The notes beneath the pieces are model-generated. The model had not been told where the DNA came from. It did not search any database and saw only the letters and a list, made by a program, of their open reading frames with translations. Both the position numbers and the translations under genes were made by a program. Shown here piece after piece: positions 52,368 to 61,040 of a stretch of DNA of 64,000 nucleotides (position 1 is the stretch's first letter; the number at the start of each line of letters is the position of its first letter). Source of the stretch: DATBLE01 sp963734065 (GTDB lineage Bacteria; Actinomycetota; Thermoleophilia; Gaiellales; Gaiellaceae). The stretch spans positions 992,001-1,056,000 of the forward strand of contig CAVTFN010000005.1 of the NCBI GenBank assembly GCA_963734065.1, given 5' to 3'.

Positions 52368-52381
52368 CGTTATCGATAACG
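52368..52381. promoter_or_regulatory. LacI-type operator CGTTATCGATAACG
   Basis: A perfect 14-base palindrome with a central CG, the usual shape of LacI/GalR-family operators, in the 155-base gap between the divergent MalEFG operon and the LacI gene. It lies 30 bases before the LacI GTG start and just upstream of a TAGTAT (52396-52401) that could be the -10 of the LacI promoter. A bound repressor would control both directions. Confidence 0.75.
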
Positions 52382-52395
52382 TTTTCCGAACGCGG

Positions 52396-52401
52396 TAGTA
52401 T
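52396..52401 (+). promoter_or_regulatory. Candidate -10 element (TAGTAT) of the LacI gene
   Basis: TAGTAT ends nine bases before the GTG start of the LacI gene, and no Shine-Dalgarno is visible between them. The spacing would start transcription at or within a few bases of the GTG, giving a leaderless mRNA, as proposed for the 10944-10955 promoter. Confidence 0.45.
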
Positions 52402-52410
52402 CCGGCCGTC

Positions 52411-53424
52411 GTGAGCCAGCGCAGGGTGACGATTGGCGATGTCGCGGCCGAGGCGGGCGTGTCGGTGGCGACGGTTTCGAAGGTGATCAACGGCCGGTGG
52501 GGCGTGGCCGAGACCACCTCCGAGCGGGTTCGCGCGATCATCGACGAGCTCGGCTACGAGTCGAGCCTCGTCGCCCAGAGCCTGCGCAGCCTCCGCACGA
52601 ACGTGATCGCGGTGCTGGTCGTCGATGTAGAGCCGTTCAGCGCAGAGCTGCTCAAGGGCGCCGCCCAGGCGATCCGCGGGACTGGGTACGAGCTGGTCGT
52701 GTTCTCCGGCTGCGGCCGTGCAGACGACCAGGTCGGCTGGGAGCGCCGGTACCTCTCCCGGGTGAGCGGGACACTGTGCGACGGCGCGATCCTGGTCACG
52801 CCCAGCAGTGTCGACGCAAACCAGGGTTCACCGGTTGTCGCCGTCGACCACAACGTCGGCTCCCCCGACCTGCCGACGGTCGACTCGGACAACCTGAGCG
52901 GCGCGGTCACCGCCACGGAGTACCTCCTCGGCCTCGGCCACACCCGCATCGGCTTTCTCGCCGGCCGCCCTGACCTGGAGTCGGCCCGCCTCCGCGAGCG
53001 CGGCTACCGCCGTGGGTTGCAGGGGGCCGGGATCAAGCTCGATCGCGCGCTGATCGGGGTCGGCGGCTACCAGCCGGACTCGGCGGAAGAAGCAGCTCGC
53101 ACACTGTTGACCGCGCACGAGCGGCCCACCGCCATCTTCGCCGCCAACGACGTCTCGGCCATCGCGACCATGGCCGCGGCCCACGCACTCGGGCTTTCGA
53201 TCCCGGACGACCTCTCCGTGATCGGGTTCGACAACGTGCCGGAGTCGGCGCTCTGCCAGCCACCGCTGACCACGATCGAGCAGCCGATCCAACGCATGGG
53301 CTTCGAGGCGGTGGAGCTCCTGATCGGCCTGATCGAGAAGCGCCCCGACCTTTCGACGCACCGGATGCTCCCCACCCGGCTCGTCGTCCGGGGCTCCTGC
53401 AGCGCGGTCGGGAAGTCGGCATGA
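52411..53424 (+). CDS. LacI-family transcriptional regulator
   Basis: A 337-residue regulator. The N-terminal helix-turn-helix and hinge are VTIGDVAAEAGVSVATVSKV, INGRWGVAETTSERVRAIID. The sugar-binding core follows with VAVDHNVGSPDLPTVDSDNL, GHTRIGFLAGRPDLESARLR, AIFAANDVSAIATMAAAHAL and IGFDNVPESALCQPPLTTIE. It should bind the 14-base palindrome upstream and respond to an oligosaccharide imported by MalEFG or released by the GH3 enzyme. The GTG start has no Shine-Dalgarno. ATGA overlap with the glycosidase gene shows co-transcription. Confidence 0.92.
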   Translation: MSQRRVTIGDVAAEAGVSVATVSKVINGRWGVAETTSERVRAIIDELGYESSLVAQSLRSLRTNVIAVLVVDVEPFSAELLKGAAQAIRGTGYELVVFSGCGRADDQVGWERRYLSRVSGTLCDGAILVTPSSVDANQGSPVVAVDHNVGSPDLPTVDSDNLSGAVTATEYLLGLGHTRIGFLAGRPDLESARLRERGYRRGLQGAGIKLDRALIGVGGYQPDSAEEAARTLLTAHERPTAIFAANDVSAIATMAAAHALGLSIPDDLSVIGFDNVPESALCQPPLTTIEQPIQRMGFEAVELLIGLIEKRPDLSTHRMLPTRLVVRGSCSAVGKSA

Positions 53425-55790
53425 CCGTTGCCAAGCTCGACAGCGCCCGCCCTCTGTACCGCGACTCCTCACGCACTGTCGCAGAGCGTGTCGACGACCT
53501 TCTCACCCGGATGACACGCGACGAGAAGATCGCTCAGCTCGGCAGCGCCTGGATCTTCCAGCTCGCCCGTGCCGGCGAGCTCGAGCGCGAGCGCGCCGAA
53601 CCGCTGCTCCGCAACGGCATCGGCCACGTCACTCGGATCTCAGGTGCGAGCTCCCTCGGTGCCGAGGGTTCAGCACTGCTCGCGAACGCCGTCCAGCGCT
53701 ATCTCCTCGAGGAGACGCGGCTTGGCATCCCGGCGATCGTCCACGAGGAGATCTGCTCCGGCCTGATGGCCCGCGAGGCAACCGTGTTCCCACAGGCGAT
53801 CGGGCTCGCGAGCACGTGGGACCCGGAGCTCGCCCGCGCGCTCGGCGACTCGATCCGCATGCAGATGCGCGCGGTCGGCGCGCACCAGGGGCTCGCGCCG
53901 GTGCTGGACGTCTGCCGCGACCCACGCTGGGGCAGGACCGAGGAAACGTTCGGCGAGGATCCGTATCTGGTCGCCCGCATGGGCGTAGCCTTCGTGCACG
54001 GGCTACAGGGCGACGACCCGCGCGAGGGCGTGATCGCGACGGCGAAGCACTTCGTCGGCTACGGGGCCTCGGAAGGTGGCATGAACTGGGCGCCCGCAAG
54101 GATCCCGCCGCGCGAGCTGCGCGAGGTCTACCTGCACCCGTTCGAGGCGGCCGTGCGCACGGCCGGGGTCGCCTCTGTGATGAACGCGTACAACGAGGTC
54201 GACGGCGTGCTGTGCGCGGCGGACCACGAGCTTCTCACCACGCTGCTGCGCGAGGAGTGGGGCTTCGAGGGCTGCGTGGTCTCCGACTACTTCTCGATCC
54301 GCCAAATCACGGAGTACCACCGCCTCGCCGAGGACGGGTCGAGCGCCGCCGCCATGGCTCTGAACGCAGGGCTCGACCTGGAGCTGCCAGCCACGGACTG
54401 CTACGGACAGCCGCTCATCGAGGCCCTGGACTCGGGGCTCGTCGACGAGGCCACGCTCGACCGTGCAGTCGGACGGGTGCTGCGCGCAAAGTTCGAGCTC
54501 GGCCTCTTCGAGCAGCCGTACGTCGACGCCGACCTGGCCCACGAGATGGCGGATACACCCGCGCACCGTGAGCTGGCGCTACGAATCGCGCGCAAGAGCA
54601 TCGTCCTGCTGAAAAACGACGGCGCCCTCCCGCTCGCCTCCAGCCTGGGATCGGTGGCGGTGATCGGCCCGAACGCCGATGCGCCCCGGAACCTGTTCGG
54701 CGACTACGCATACCCCGCGCACGTCGAGTCGCTCCGCCAGGTGCTGGAGAGCGGTCCGAGCGCGCTCGCCCAGTCGTTCGGGCAGCTCGCGGAGATCGAC
54801 ACTGTCGAACTACGCGCGACCTCGGTGGTCAATGCGCTGCGGAACCGGCTCGGCGGGGCCGTTGCCTTCGCCCCCGGATGCGATGTCGGCGGCGACTCGA
54901 CGGCCGGGTTCGCCGAGGCGGTCGCGGTCGCGCAGGCCGCCGACATCGCGGTCCTGGTCATGGGCGACAAGTCAGGGCTGACCGACGACTGCACCAGCGG
55001 CGAGTTTCGCGACCGCGCCTCGCTCGATCTTCCGGGCGTCCAAGAGGAACTCGTCCGCGCGGTGCTCGAGACGAAGACGCCGGTGGTGCTCGTGCTGGTG
55101 GCAGGCAGGCCGGCGGCGAGTCACGAGCTGCACGAGCGCTGCGCGGCCGTGCTGACGGCCTGGCTCCCCGGCGAGGAAGGAGCGGAGTCGATCGCCGACG
55201 TCCTCACCGGCGCGATCAGCCCCGGCGGCAAGCTCCCGATCTCCTACCCCTCGACGGTTGGCCAGGTGCCGGTCTTCTACGGGCACAAGATCTCCGGAGG
55301 GCGGTCGCACCCGAAGGGCGACTACGTCGACGCGCCGTCTCGACCGCTATACCCGTTCGGCCACGGCCTCGGGTACACCACGTTCGAGCTGACCGACGCG
55401 CGGCTCCACAAAGCGACCGTGACGTGGCACGAAGCGATCGCCGTCGACGTCACGGTGACGAACACCGGGAAACGCGTGAGCGACGAGGTGGTGCAGCTGT
55501 ACGTCCGCGACCCGCAGGCCAGCATCACGCGGCCGACCAAAGAGCTCAAGGGATTCGTCCGCCTCGAGCTGTCCCCCGGGGAGGCGAGGAACGTGACCTT
55601 CGAAATCCCCATCGGCCAGCTCGGGTTCTACGATCGGCAGCTCGCCTATGTCGTGGAGCCGGGGATCTTCGAGATCTTCGTCGGCACCTCGTCTACCGAC
55701 CTGCTCGGGGCGGGGACGGTCGAGGTCGTGGCAGACTCGACCGGTACCGCTCCGGCGAAGGCGTTCGACGGATCGGTTTCGACCGCCTGA
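53421..55790 (+). CDS. GH3 beta-glycosidase
   Basis: A 789-residue glycoside hydrolase family 3 enzyme with all three domains. The N-terminal barrel has LGIPAIVHEEICSGLMAREA, DVCRDPRWGRTEETFGEDPY and KHFVGYGASEGGMNWAPARI, with nucleophile Asp289 in GCVVSDYFSIRQI. The alpha/beta sandwich has KSIVLLKNDGALPLAS and LLPAYP-like PISYPSTVGQVPVFYGHK. A C-terminal fibronectin-III-like domain has DEVVQLYVRDPQASITRPTK. No signal peptide is seen, so it acts on imported oligosaccharides. Beta-glucosidase or beta-xylosidase activity is likely; the neighbouring acetyl-xylan-esterase-like gene leans toward xylan fragments. Confidence 0.93.
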   Translation: MTVAKLDSARPLYRDSSRTVAERVDDLLTRMTRDEKIAQLGSAWIFQLARAGELERERAEPLLRNGIGHVTRISGASSLGAEGSALLANAVQRYLLEETRLGIPAIVHEEICSGLMAREATVFPQAIGLASTWDPELARALGDSIRMQMRAVGAHQGLAPVLDVCRDPRWGRTEETFGEDPYLVARMGVAFVHGLQGDDPREGVIATAKHFVGYGASEGGMNWAPARIPPRELREVYLHPFEAAVRTAGVASVMNAYNEVDGVLCAADHELLTTLLREEWGFEGCVVSDYFSIRQITEYHRLAEDGSSAAAMALNAGLDLELPATDCYGQPLIEALDSGLVDEATLDRAVGRVLRAKFELGLFEQPYVDADLAHEMADTPAHRELALRIARKSIVLLKNDGALPLASSLGSVAVIGPNADAPRNLFGDYAYPAHVESLRQVLESGPSALAQSFGQLAEIDTVELRATSVVNALRNRLGGAVAFAPGCDVGGDSTAGFAEAVAVAQAADIAVLVMGDKSGLTDDCTSGEFRDRASLDLPGVQEELVRAVLETKTPVVLVLVAGRPAASHELHERCAAVLTAWLPGEEGAESIADVLTGAISPGGKLPISYPSTVGQVPVFYGHKISGGRSHPKGDYVDAPSRPLYPFGHGLGYTTFELTDARLHKATVTWHEAIAVDVTVTNTGKRVSDEVVQLYVRDPQASITRPTKELKGFVRLELSPGEARNVTFEIPIGQLGFYDRQLAYVVEPGIFEIFVGTSSTDLLGAGTVEVVADSTGTAPAKAFDGSVSTA

Positions 55791-55884
55791 CAGGGGGAAG
55801 GGAACGAGCATCGAGGCGCGAACCGAGTCTGCGGCCGACCCGGCGCCTGGGGGGCAGCGAGGCGGGGTCGCATCGGCCGGCGTC

Positions 55885-57027
55885 GTGCTCGACCGCGTCT
55901 CGAAGATCTACCCCAACGGCACGACGGCGGTCGCCGACGTCAGCCTGGAGATCGCCTCGGGTGAGTTCATGGTGCTCGTCGGCCCCTCGGGCTGCGGCAA
56001 GTCGACCCTGTTGCGGGCGATCGCCGGACTCGAGCAGGTGTCGGCCGGCCGCGTCTTCATCGAGGGCAAGGACGTGACCAACAGGGCGCCGCGCGAGCGG
56101 GACATCGCCATGGTCTTCCAGAACTACGCCCTCTACCCGCACATGACGGTGGGAGAGAACCTCGGCTTCGGGCTGAAGCTGCGCAAGGTGTCGAAGGCCG
56201 AGCGCACACGGCGCGTGATTGAGGTGGCGACGACGTTGGGCCTCGAGGATCTGGTCGACCGCAAGCCCGCCAACCTGTCGGGCGGCCAGCGTCAGCGGGT
56301 GGCGATGGGTCGCGCGATGGTGCGCGAGCCGAAGGCATTCCTGATGGACGAGCCGCTCTCCAACCTCGATGCCAAGCTGCGGGTGTCGATGCGCGGCGAG
56401 CTCGGACGCCTCCACGAACGGCTCGGCGTCACCACCATCTACGTCACGCACGACCAAATCGAGGCGATGACGCTCGGACAGCGGGTGGCGGTGCTCCGGG
56501 ACGGCGTGCTCCAGCAGGTGGACACCCCCCACGCCCTGTTCTGGCAGCCCGCGAACCTGTTCGTCGCGGCCTTCATCGGCTCGCCCTCGATGAACCTGCT
56601 CGAAGCCGACCTCGCCGACGGCGTCCTGCGTTTCGCGGCGCAGGAGCTGCCGGTGCCGAACGCCGCCGGGCTCGGCAAGCGGCGGGTGATCTTCGGTGTC
56701 CGCCCGACCGACTTCGCGCTCGCGGCAAAGGCCGATCCGCGCTTACCGCGGATGACGGTGACGGCCGAGGTCGTGGAGGACCTCGGCTCCGAGTCACACG
56801 TCATCTTCCCGCTCGATGCGCCGCGCGTGGTCGCCGAGGCCGTCCGCGCAGCCGAGGAGCCGATCGAAGGCGGAGAGACGCTGTTCGCCGACGACCAGCG
56901 TGCCCTATTCACCGCCCGCATCGACGCCGGCGGCCCGATCTCCCTCGGCGCCACCCTCGAGCTCGCCGTCGACACCGGCCGGCTGCACTTCTTCGACCCG
57001 GCCACCGGCGCCGTGCTCGGGCGGTAG
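55885..57027 (+). CDS. MalK/UgpC-type sugar ABC transporter ATPase
   Basis: A roughly 380-residue ATPase: Walker A LVGPSGCGKSTLLRAIAGLE, VFQNYALYPHMTVGENLGFG, signature LSGGQRQRVAMGRAMVREP, Walker B FLMDEPLSNLDAKLRVSMRG, VTHDQIEAMTLG, and a MalK-type regulatory domain ending LHFFDPATGAVLG. GTG 55885 is the only standard start in frame, but it trims the usual first residues. A GGGGGAAGGG ribosome site instead fits an ATC codon at 55810, so the true start may be non-standard. It should energise the MalFG pair at 49140-50914. Confidence 0.88.
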   Translation: MLDRVSKIYPNGTTAVADVSLEIASGEFMVLVGPSGCGKSTLLRAIAGLEQVSAGRVFIEGKDVTNRAPRERDIAMVFQNYALYPHMTVGENLGFGLKLRKVSKAERTRRVIEVATTLGLEDLVDRKPANLSGGQRQRVAMGRAMVREPKAFLMDEPLSNLDAKLRVSMRGELGRLHERLGVTTIYVTHDQIEAMTLGQRVAVLRDGVLQQVDTPHALFWQPANLFVAAFIGSPSMNLLEADLADGVLRFAAQELPVPNAAGLGKRRVIFGVRPTDFALAAKADPRLPRMTVTAEVVEDLGSESHVIFPLDAPRVVAEAVRAAEEPIEGGETLFADDQRALFTARIDAGGPISLGATLELAVDTGRLHFFDPATGAVLGR

Positions 57028-57040
57028 GGTCGGCGCCGAG

Positions 57041-58033
57041 ATGGCGCTCCCTCTCTTCGACCTGCCGCTCGACGAGCTCCGGGCGTACCGGTCAAAGGCG
57101 ACTGCGCCGGACGGCCTGGGCGACTTCTGGCAGGAGGCGATCGCCGAGGCTCGGGCTCGATCCTTCGAGCCCACGCTCGAGCGGTACCGCGGCGAGGCCT
57201 ACGGCGCGCTCGAGGTCGCCGACGTCACCTTCGGCGGCGCAGACGGCGACCCGGTGCGCGCCTGGTATCTCCGGCCGGCCGGATCGGGCACTGCACCGCT
57301 CCCCTGTCGCGTCACCTTCGTCGGCTACGGCGGCGGGCGCGATCTCCCCGCGACGCACGCGCTCTACCCAGCCTGCGGCTACGCCACATTCGTGATGGAC
57401 ACCCGGGCCCAGGGTGGCACCTGGTCGACGGGACACACGCCCGATCCTGGCGCAGGCTCCTCCGGAGCGGAACACCCCGGCGTCATGACCCGCGGCATAG
57501 CCGACCCACGCACCTACTACTACCGGCGGCTCTACGTCGACGCCGTGCGCGCGGTCGACACCGCCGCCGGCCTGCCGGGGGTCGACGCAGGACGGATCGC
57601 CGTCGCCGGAAAGAGCCAGGGAGGCGCACTCGCGCTCGCCGCTGCCGCGCTCGTGCCGGACGCCGTACGTCTCTGCCACGCCGAGGTGCCGTTCCTCTGC
57701 GACATCGAACGCGGCATGGGAATCGCGCACGAGCCGCCCTACACCGAGCTCGTCACCTACCTGTCGGTCCACCCCGAGCTCGAGGACGCCGCGCGACGGA
57801 CGTTGCGCCACGTCGACGTCACCGTGCTGGCGCCACGGATCACCGCACGCACCCTGATCGGGATCGGCCTCCGCGACCCGATAACGCCCCCATCCACGGT
57901 CTTCGCCGCCTACAACGCGATCGACGCCGAGAAGGACATCGAGATCTTCCCCTACTCCGGCCATGACTTGCCGACCAGCCACGCGGAGCGCCAGCTGGCC
58001 GAATTCGCCCGTCTGGCACCTCCCTGCGTGTAA
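57041..58033 (+). CDS. Acetyl xylan esterase / cephalosporin-C deacetylase-like hydrolase
   Basis: A 330-residue alpha/beta hydrolase of the AXE1 (CE7) family, which removes acetyl groups from xylo-oligosaccharides and similar compounds. It opens MALPLFDLPLDELRAYRSKA with family DFWQEAIAEA. Motifs include RAQGGTWSTGHTPDPG (the R-G-Q oxyanion region), the nucleophile Ser192 in VAGKSQGGALALAAA, catalytic Asp in GLRDPITPPST, and His in PYSGHDLPTSHAE. It lacks a signal peptide, consistent with intracellular action on imported acetylated oligosaccharides. It starts 13 bases after the ATPase gene. Confidence 0.9.
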   Translation: MALPLFDLPLDELRAYRSKATAPDGLGDFWQEAIAEARARSFEPTLERYRGEAYGALEVADVTFGGADGDPVRAWYLRPAGSGTAPLPCRVTFVGYGGGRDLPATHALYPACGYATFVMDTRAQGGTWSTGHTPDPGAGSSGAEHPGVMTRGIADPRTYYYRRLYVDAVRAVDTAAGLPGVDAGRIAVAGKSQGGALALAAAALVPDAVRLCHAEVPFLCDIERGMGIAHEPPYTELVTYLSVHPELEDAARRTLRHVDVTVLAPRITARTLIGIGLRDPITPPSTVFAAYNAIDAEKDIEIFPYSGHDLPTSHAERQLAEFARLAPPCV

Positions 58034-58069
58034 TCCCAATCGTCAGCGTGAAGCTTCCGGAGGGAGGGC

Positions 58070-58545
58070 TCAGTTAGCGCGACGCCGAGAGAGCCGCCGA
58101 CCTGCCGCGAGGTGGGCACCACGCCCGAGGCGACGCCGGCCCTGTCGACCGGGAAGGTGCTGAGCGCGGCGGTGGTCATCGGCCCCATCGCGAGTCCCAT
58201 GCCGACGCCGCCGATCAGCATCCCGGGAAGCATCTCGAGGAATGTCCCGTCGACGCCAAGGATCGAGAAGCTCCAGAAGGCGGCTGCGAGTAGCAGCATC
58301 CCGATCGTGATCGGCCAGCGGGCGCCGATCAGATCGGTCACCTTTCCGGCGAGCGGGGCATGGGACGACGACAAGGAAGGTCATCGGCAGGAAGACGACG
58401 CCTGCATGCACGGGCGAGTAGCCGAGGATGTTCTGCATGTAGAGCGAGACGAAGAAGAAGATGCCGAACATCGCCAGCGAGACGAGCAAGGCGGCCATGT
58501 TCGCGCCGCTGAAGGTGCGGTTGCCGAGGAGCCGCAGGGTCGGGC
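58070..58545 (-). pseudogene. DHA2-type MFS exporter, internal fragment with frameshift
   Basis: Roughly 155 codons of a drug/H+ antiporter-2 type MFS protein. On the minus strand it begins LRLLGNRTFSGANMAALLVS, then LAMFGIFFFVSLYMQNILGY, SPVHAGVVFLPMTFLVV. It then shifts frame near 58370 and continues HAPLAGKVTDLIGARWPITI, GMGLAMGPMTTAALSTFPVD and SGVVPTSRQVGGSLGVAL before homology ends. The first seven or so helices and the last helix are missing. It lies between the esterase gene and the IS110 element, so insertion-linked deletion is plausible. Confidence 0.82.
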
Positions 58546-58614
58546 ATCGGCCGCCGGCTCAGCAGTTCGTCAGCGGCGAGACGCCGGGCTGGGCCAGTGA
58601 TGCTTCTATGTTTG

Positions 58615-59664
58615 TCAAGTCGGCAGCGGTGAGCCGTTCTCGAGGAGCCGGTAGAGGTTGCGAGCGAGGTAGCGCTTGAGGCAGCGGATCGCCTCGCGGC
58701 GGCTCTTGCCTTCGTGGATGCGACGCTCGATGTAGGCGATCGTCGGAGCGTGCGTACGGCGTCGGGTGACGAGGATCATGTGCAGGGCTCGGTTGAGCCT
58801 CCTGTCGCCGCCACGGTCGAGGCGGTAGCGGACCGTCTGGCCCGATGAGGCGGGGATCGGGGCGCAGCCGGCCAGGCGTGCGAACGCGGCCTCGCTTGTG
58901 ATCCGTCCGCGGTGGGACCAGGAGATCAGTACCTGTGCGGCCGCGAGCGGACCGACGCCGGGCTGCTCGAGCAGCTGCGGCGCCAGCTTCCGCGTGAGCG
59001 TCTCGATCTCGCGTGCGAGCTCGCGCTCCTCAACGGTCAGTGCCTTGACGCGCCGGGCGAGAGCGCGGAGCGCGAGCAGCGTCCCACGCAGCTCCGGGTC
59101 TTGGCGGCCTTCAGGACGGACCGCCCCGAGCCTGCGCAGGAGCTGCGTGCGGGTCAGCGAGCGGAGCTCAGCGCGTAGCGGCTCGGGCGCGGACACGAGC
59201 AAGCCGCGTAACTGGCAGAGCCCGGCCCGCCTGGCTGTCACCGCGCCCTCGCGAGCAGCGCTCAGTGCCCGTAACGCTTCTCGCTCGCCGCCCGCGCGTG
59301 GCCGGGCTGGCCGCGTTTGGCCGAGCACGCTGCGAGCGGCTCGGATCGCATCGAGCGCGTCGTTCTTGCCGGACTGCCGCTCCCGTCGCAGCCGGCCGAC
59401 CTCGAGCACCCGCTCCTCATGGCTGACGAGGAATCGAGCGAGACCCGCGCCGAACGAACCAGTGCCCTCGACCGCGAAGGCACGCCTACCGCGAGCGTGC
59501 TGATCGGCAAGCCGAAGCACGCTTTCGTAACCCTCACCATCGGCGACCGCGGTCGCCTCGAACACCACACCGCCGCTTCGCACGTCGACGACCGCAAGCG
59601 CGTGCGTGTCGCGGTGCGGGTCAACGCCGATCACGTAGTCCAGCTCATCTGCAAGCATCCGCAC
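58615..59664 (-). CDS. IS110-family transposase
   Basis: A 349-residue IS110-type recombinase. The N-terminal RuvC-like domain keeps the DEDD set: Asp15 in YVIGVDPHRDTH, Glu66 in FAVEGTGSFG, and Asp102 and Asp105 in SGKNDALDAIRAA. The C-terminal transposase-20 domain has LLEQPGVGPLAAAQVLISW, FARLAGCAPIPASSGQTVRY with the conserved serine (Ser273 or Ser274), and RGGDRRLNRALHMI. It looks intact and potentially active. The start is GTG 59664. In this family the flank upstream of the gene encodes a guide (bridge) RNA. No inverted terminal repeats are expected. Confidence 0.93.
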   Translation of the reverse strand: MRMLADELDYVIGVDPHRDTHALAVVDVRSGGVVFEATAVADGEGYESVLRLADQHARGRRAFAVEGTGSFGAGLARFLVSHEERVLEVGRLRRERQSGKNDALDAIRAARSVLGQTRPARPRAGGEREALRALSAAREGAVTARRAGLCQLRGLLVSAPEPLRAELRSLTRTQLLRRLGAVRPEGRQDPELRGTLLALRALARRVKALTVEERELAREIETLTRKLAPQLLEQPGVGPLAAAQVLISWSHRGRITSEAAFARLAGCAPIPASSGQTVRYRLDRGGDRRLNRALHMILVTRRRTHAPTIAYIERRIHEGKSRREAIRCLKRYLARNLYRLLENGSPLPT

Positions 59665-59830
59665 TGACCTCCAGCCCAGGTTGGGGGATCAACTCCGGTG
59701 CCGGTCTGGGGATGAAACCGCAGGCGGCAAGACTGTGACGGGTCACACCCGCAAAGGGCGGACAGGCTTCTGATCAGACCAGCAAGCGGGCGCCAGGCCG
59801 GCACCGGCCTCTTCGCTCGGACACATCACT
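59665..59830 (-). ncRNA. Candidate IS110 bridge RNA region
   Basis: The non-coding 5' flank of the transposase gene. A perfect 10-base inverted repeat, CCGGTGCCGG (59695-59704) and CCGGCACCGG (59798-59807), encloses 93 bases that contain TGTGAC-GG-GTCACA (59734-59747) and the palindrome TCTGATCAGA (59769-59778). This hairpin-in-hairpin layout directly upstream of an intact IS110 transposase fits a bridge RNA with internal loops. I cannot assign target- or donor-binding loops without the element ends. The direct repeat GAATCGAGTCA at 59845-59855 and 59861-59871 lies further out; otherwise the 370-base gap to 60033 shows nothing identifiable. Confidence 0.45.
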
Positions 59831-60033
59831 AGAAAGACACCGACGAATCGAGTCATTCGGGAATCGAGTCACGAACAAAGAGCACCGGCGCCACCCTGAC
59901 AACAGCCCCAGACGGGACACCCGCACACTCACAGTTCGGGAATGTCCCCTGACGCAGCCTAGACAGAGACCGATGAGTTACGGGTCGCAGCGCGGTCTAC
60001 AGAACCACATCTACCGGCAACCCGGGAGGCAGC

Positions 60034-60699
60034 ATGAGGCTTCTTCTCACTTCGGCTGGCATCAAGAACACGAGCATCCACGACGCGCTGGTCGACCTCC
60101 TGGGCAAACCGATTGCCGAGTCCAATGCCCTCTGCGTTCCGACCGCGATCTATGCCTTCCCCGGCGGTGCCGCCAGTGCATGGAAGCTGATCAGCGGGCG
60201 AGCCGCCAGCCCCTTGTGCGAACTGGGTTGGAAGTCCTTAGGAGTGCTGGAGCTCACCGCGCTGCCCAGCATCGATGAAGACCATTGGGTCCCTGTGGTC
60301 CAGGAGACTGACGCCCTTCTGGTGGGTGGTGGCGATCCCCTGTATCTGTGCTACTGGATACACCAGTCGGGACTGTCGGACCTCTTCCCGTCACTGCGCG
60401 AAACGGTGTGGGTGGGAGTGAGCGCCGGGAGCTTGGTGATGGCCCCCAACGTCGGGCAGGAGTTCGTCTACGGGAGTCCACCCACCGGTGGCGACAGAGC
60501 GCTGGGATTGGTCGATTTTGCGATGTTTCCGCACCTAGATCACGAGGCTATGGCGGACCACTCCATGGCCAACGCAGAAAAATGGGCCGCCGGCATGCCG
60601 GTGCCGGGGTACGCGATCGACGACGAGACCGCCATCAAAGTGACCGACGGCACCGTCGAAGTCGTCTCCGAGGGCAACTGGAAACTGTTCACCCCCTAA
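60034..60699 (+). CDS. pepE: Peptidase E (S51 dipeptidase)
   Basis: A 221-residue S51 peptidase, which cleaves N-terminal Asp from dipeptides. It has ALLVGGGDPLYLCYWIHQSG, nucleophile Ser130 in VWVGVSAGSLVMAPNVG, and His167 in MFPHLDHEAMADHSM. The ATG is preceded by GGGAGG. Base composition and codon choice look less GC-extreme than in the surrounding genes (several A- or T-ending codons), and the gene lies directly beside an IS110 element. Recent acquisition is therefore likely. It has no functional link to the sugar genes. Confidence 0.88.
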   Translation: MRLLLTSAGIKNTSIHDALVDLLGKPIAESNALCVPTAIYAFPGGAASAWKLISGRAASPLCELGWKSLGVLELTALPSIDEDHWVPVVQETDALLVGGGDPLYLCYWIHQSGLSDLFPSLRETVWVGVSAGSLVMAPNVGQEFVYGSPPTGGDRALGLVDFAMFPHLDHEAMADHSMANAEKWAAGMPVPGYAIDDETAIKVTDGTVEVVSEGNWKLFTP

Positions 60700-61003
60700 T
60701 GCTCGCATGGGCAGAGTGCTGTCGCCTGAGACGTGGGATCAAGGAGCTCAGAAGTGGCATCGAGTCGATGTGTCCCCGAAACCGTAGCCGCACGGCGCGA
60801 GGTGATCGCCGAGCCCGTCGGCAAGGACGTCGACCGAGAGCTAGTCGCGCTCGCAACCGCAAGCTCGCCATATACAGGGGCGTCTCGCATCTGCCGGCAG
60901 GCTCTCAGGCCGACTCGTAGCCCTGTCCAGAGGATTCTCGTGGCCGATATTTTGCTCGACCTCGATCGAACAAGCCGCAGAACCATCCTGCATTTTGGGC
61001 CTT

Positions 61004-61033
61004 TCAGCGCAGATCCTTGTTTGACTCCACGTC
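61004..61033 (-). repeat. Diverged copy C of the GT2 gene 3' end
   Basis: On the minus strand these 30 bases read DVESNKDLR-stop, matching DMESNKDLK-stop at the end of the GT2 at 62317 and DMEANKDLK-stop at 30932. Several differences are synonymous (GAT for GAC, TCA for a different Ser codon), so the copy comes from a homologous coding end rather than from recent duplication of the local gene. Confidence 0.6.
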
Positions 61034-61040
61034 GGCGCAC

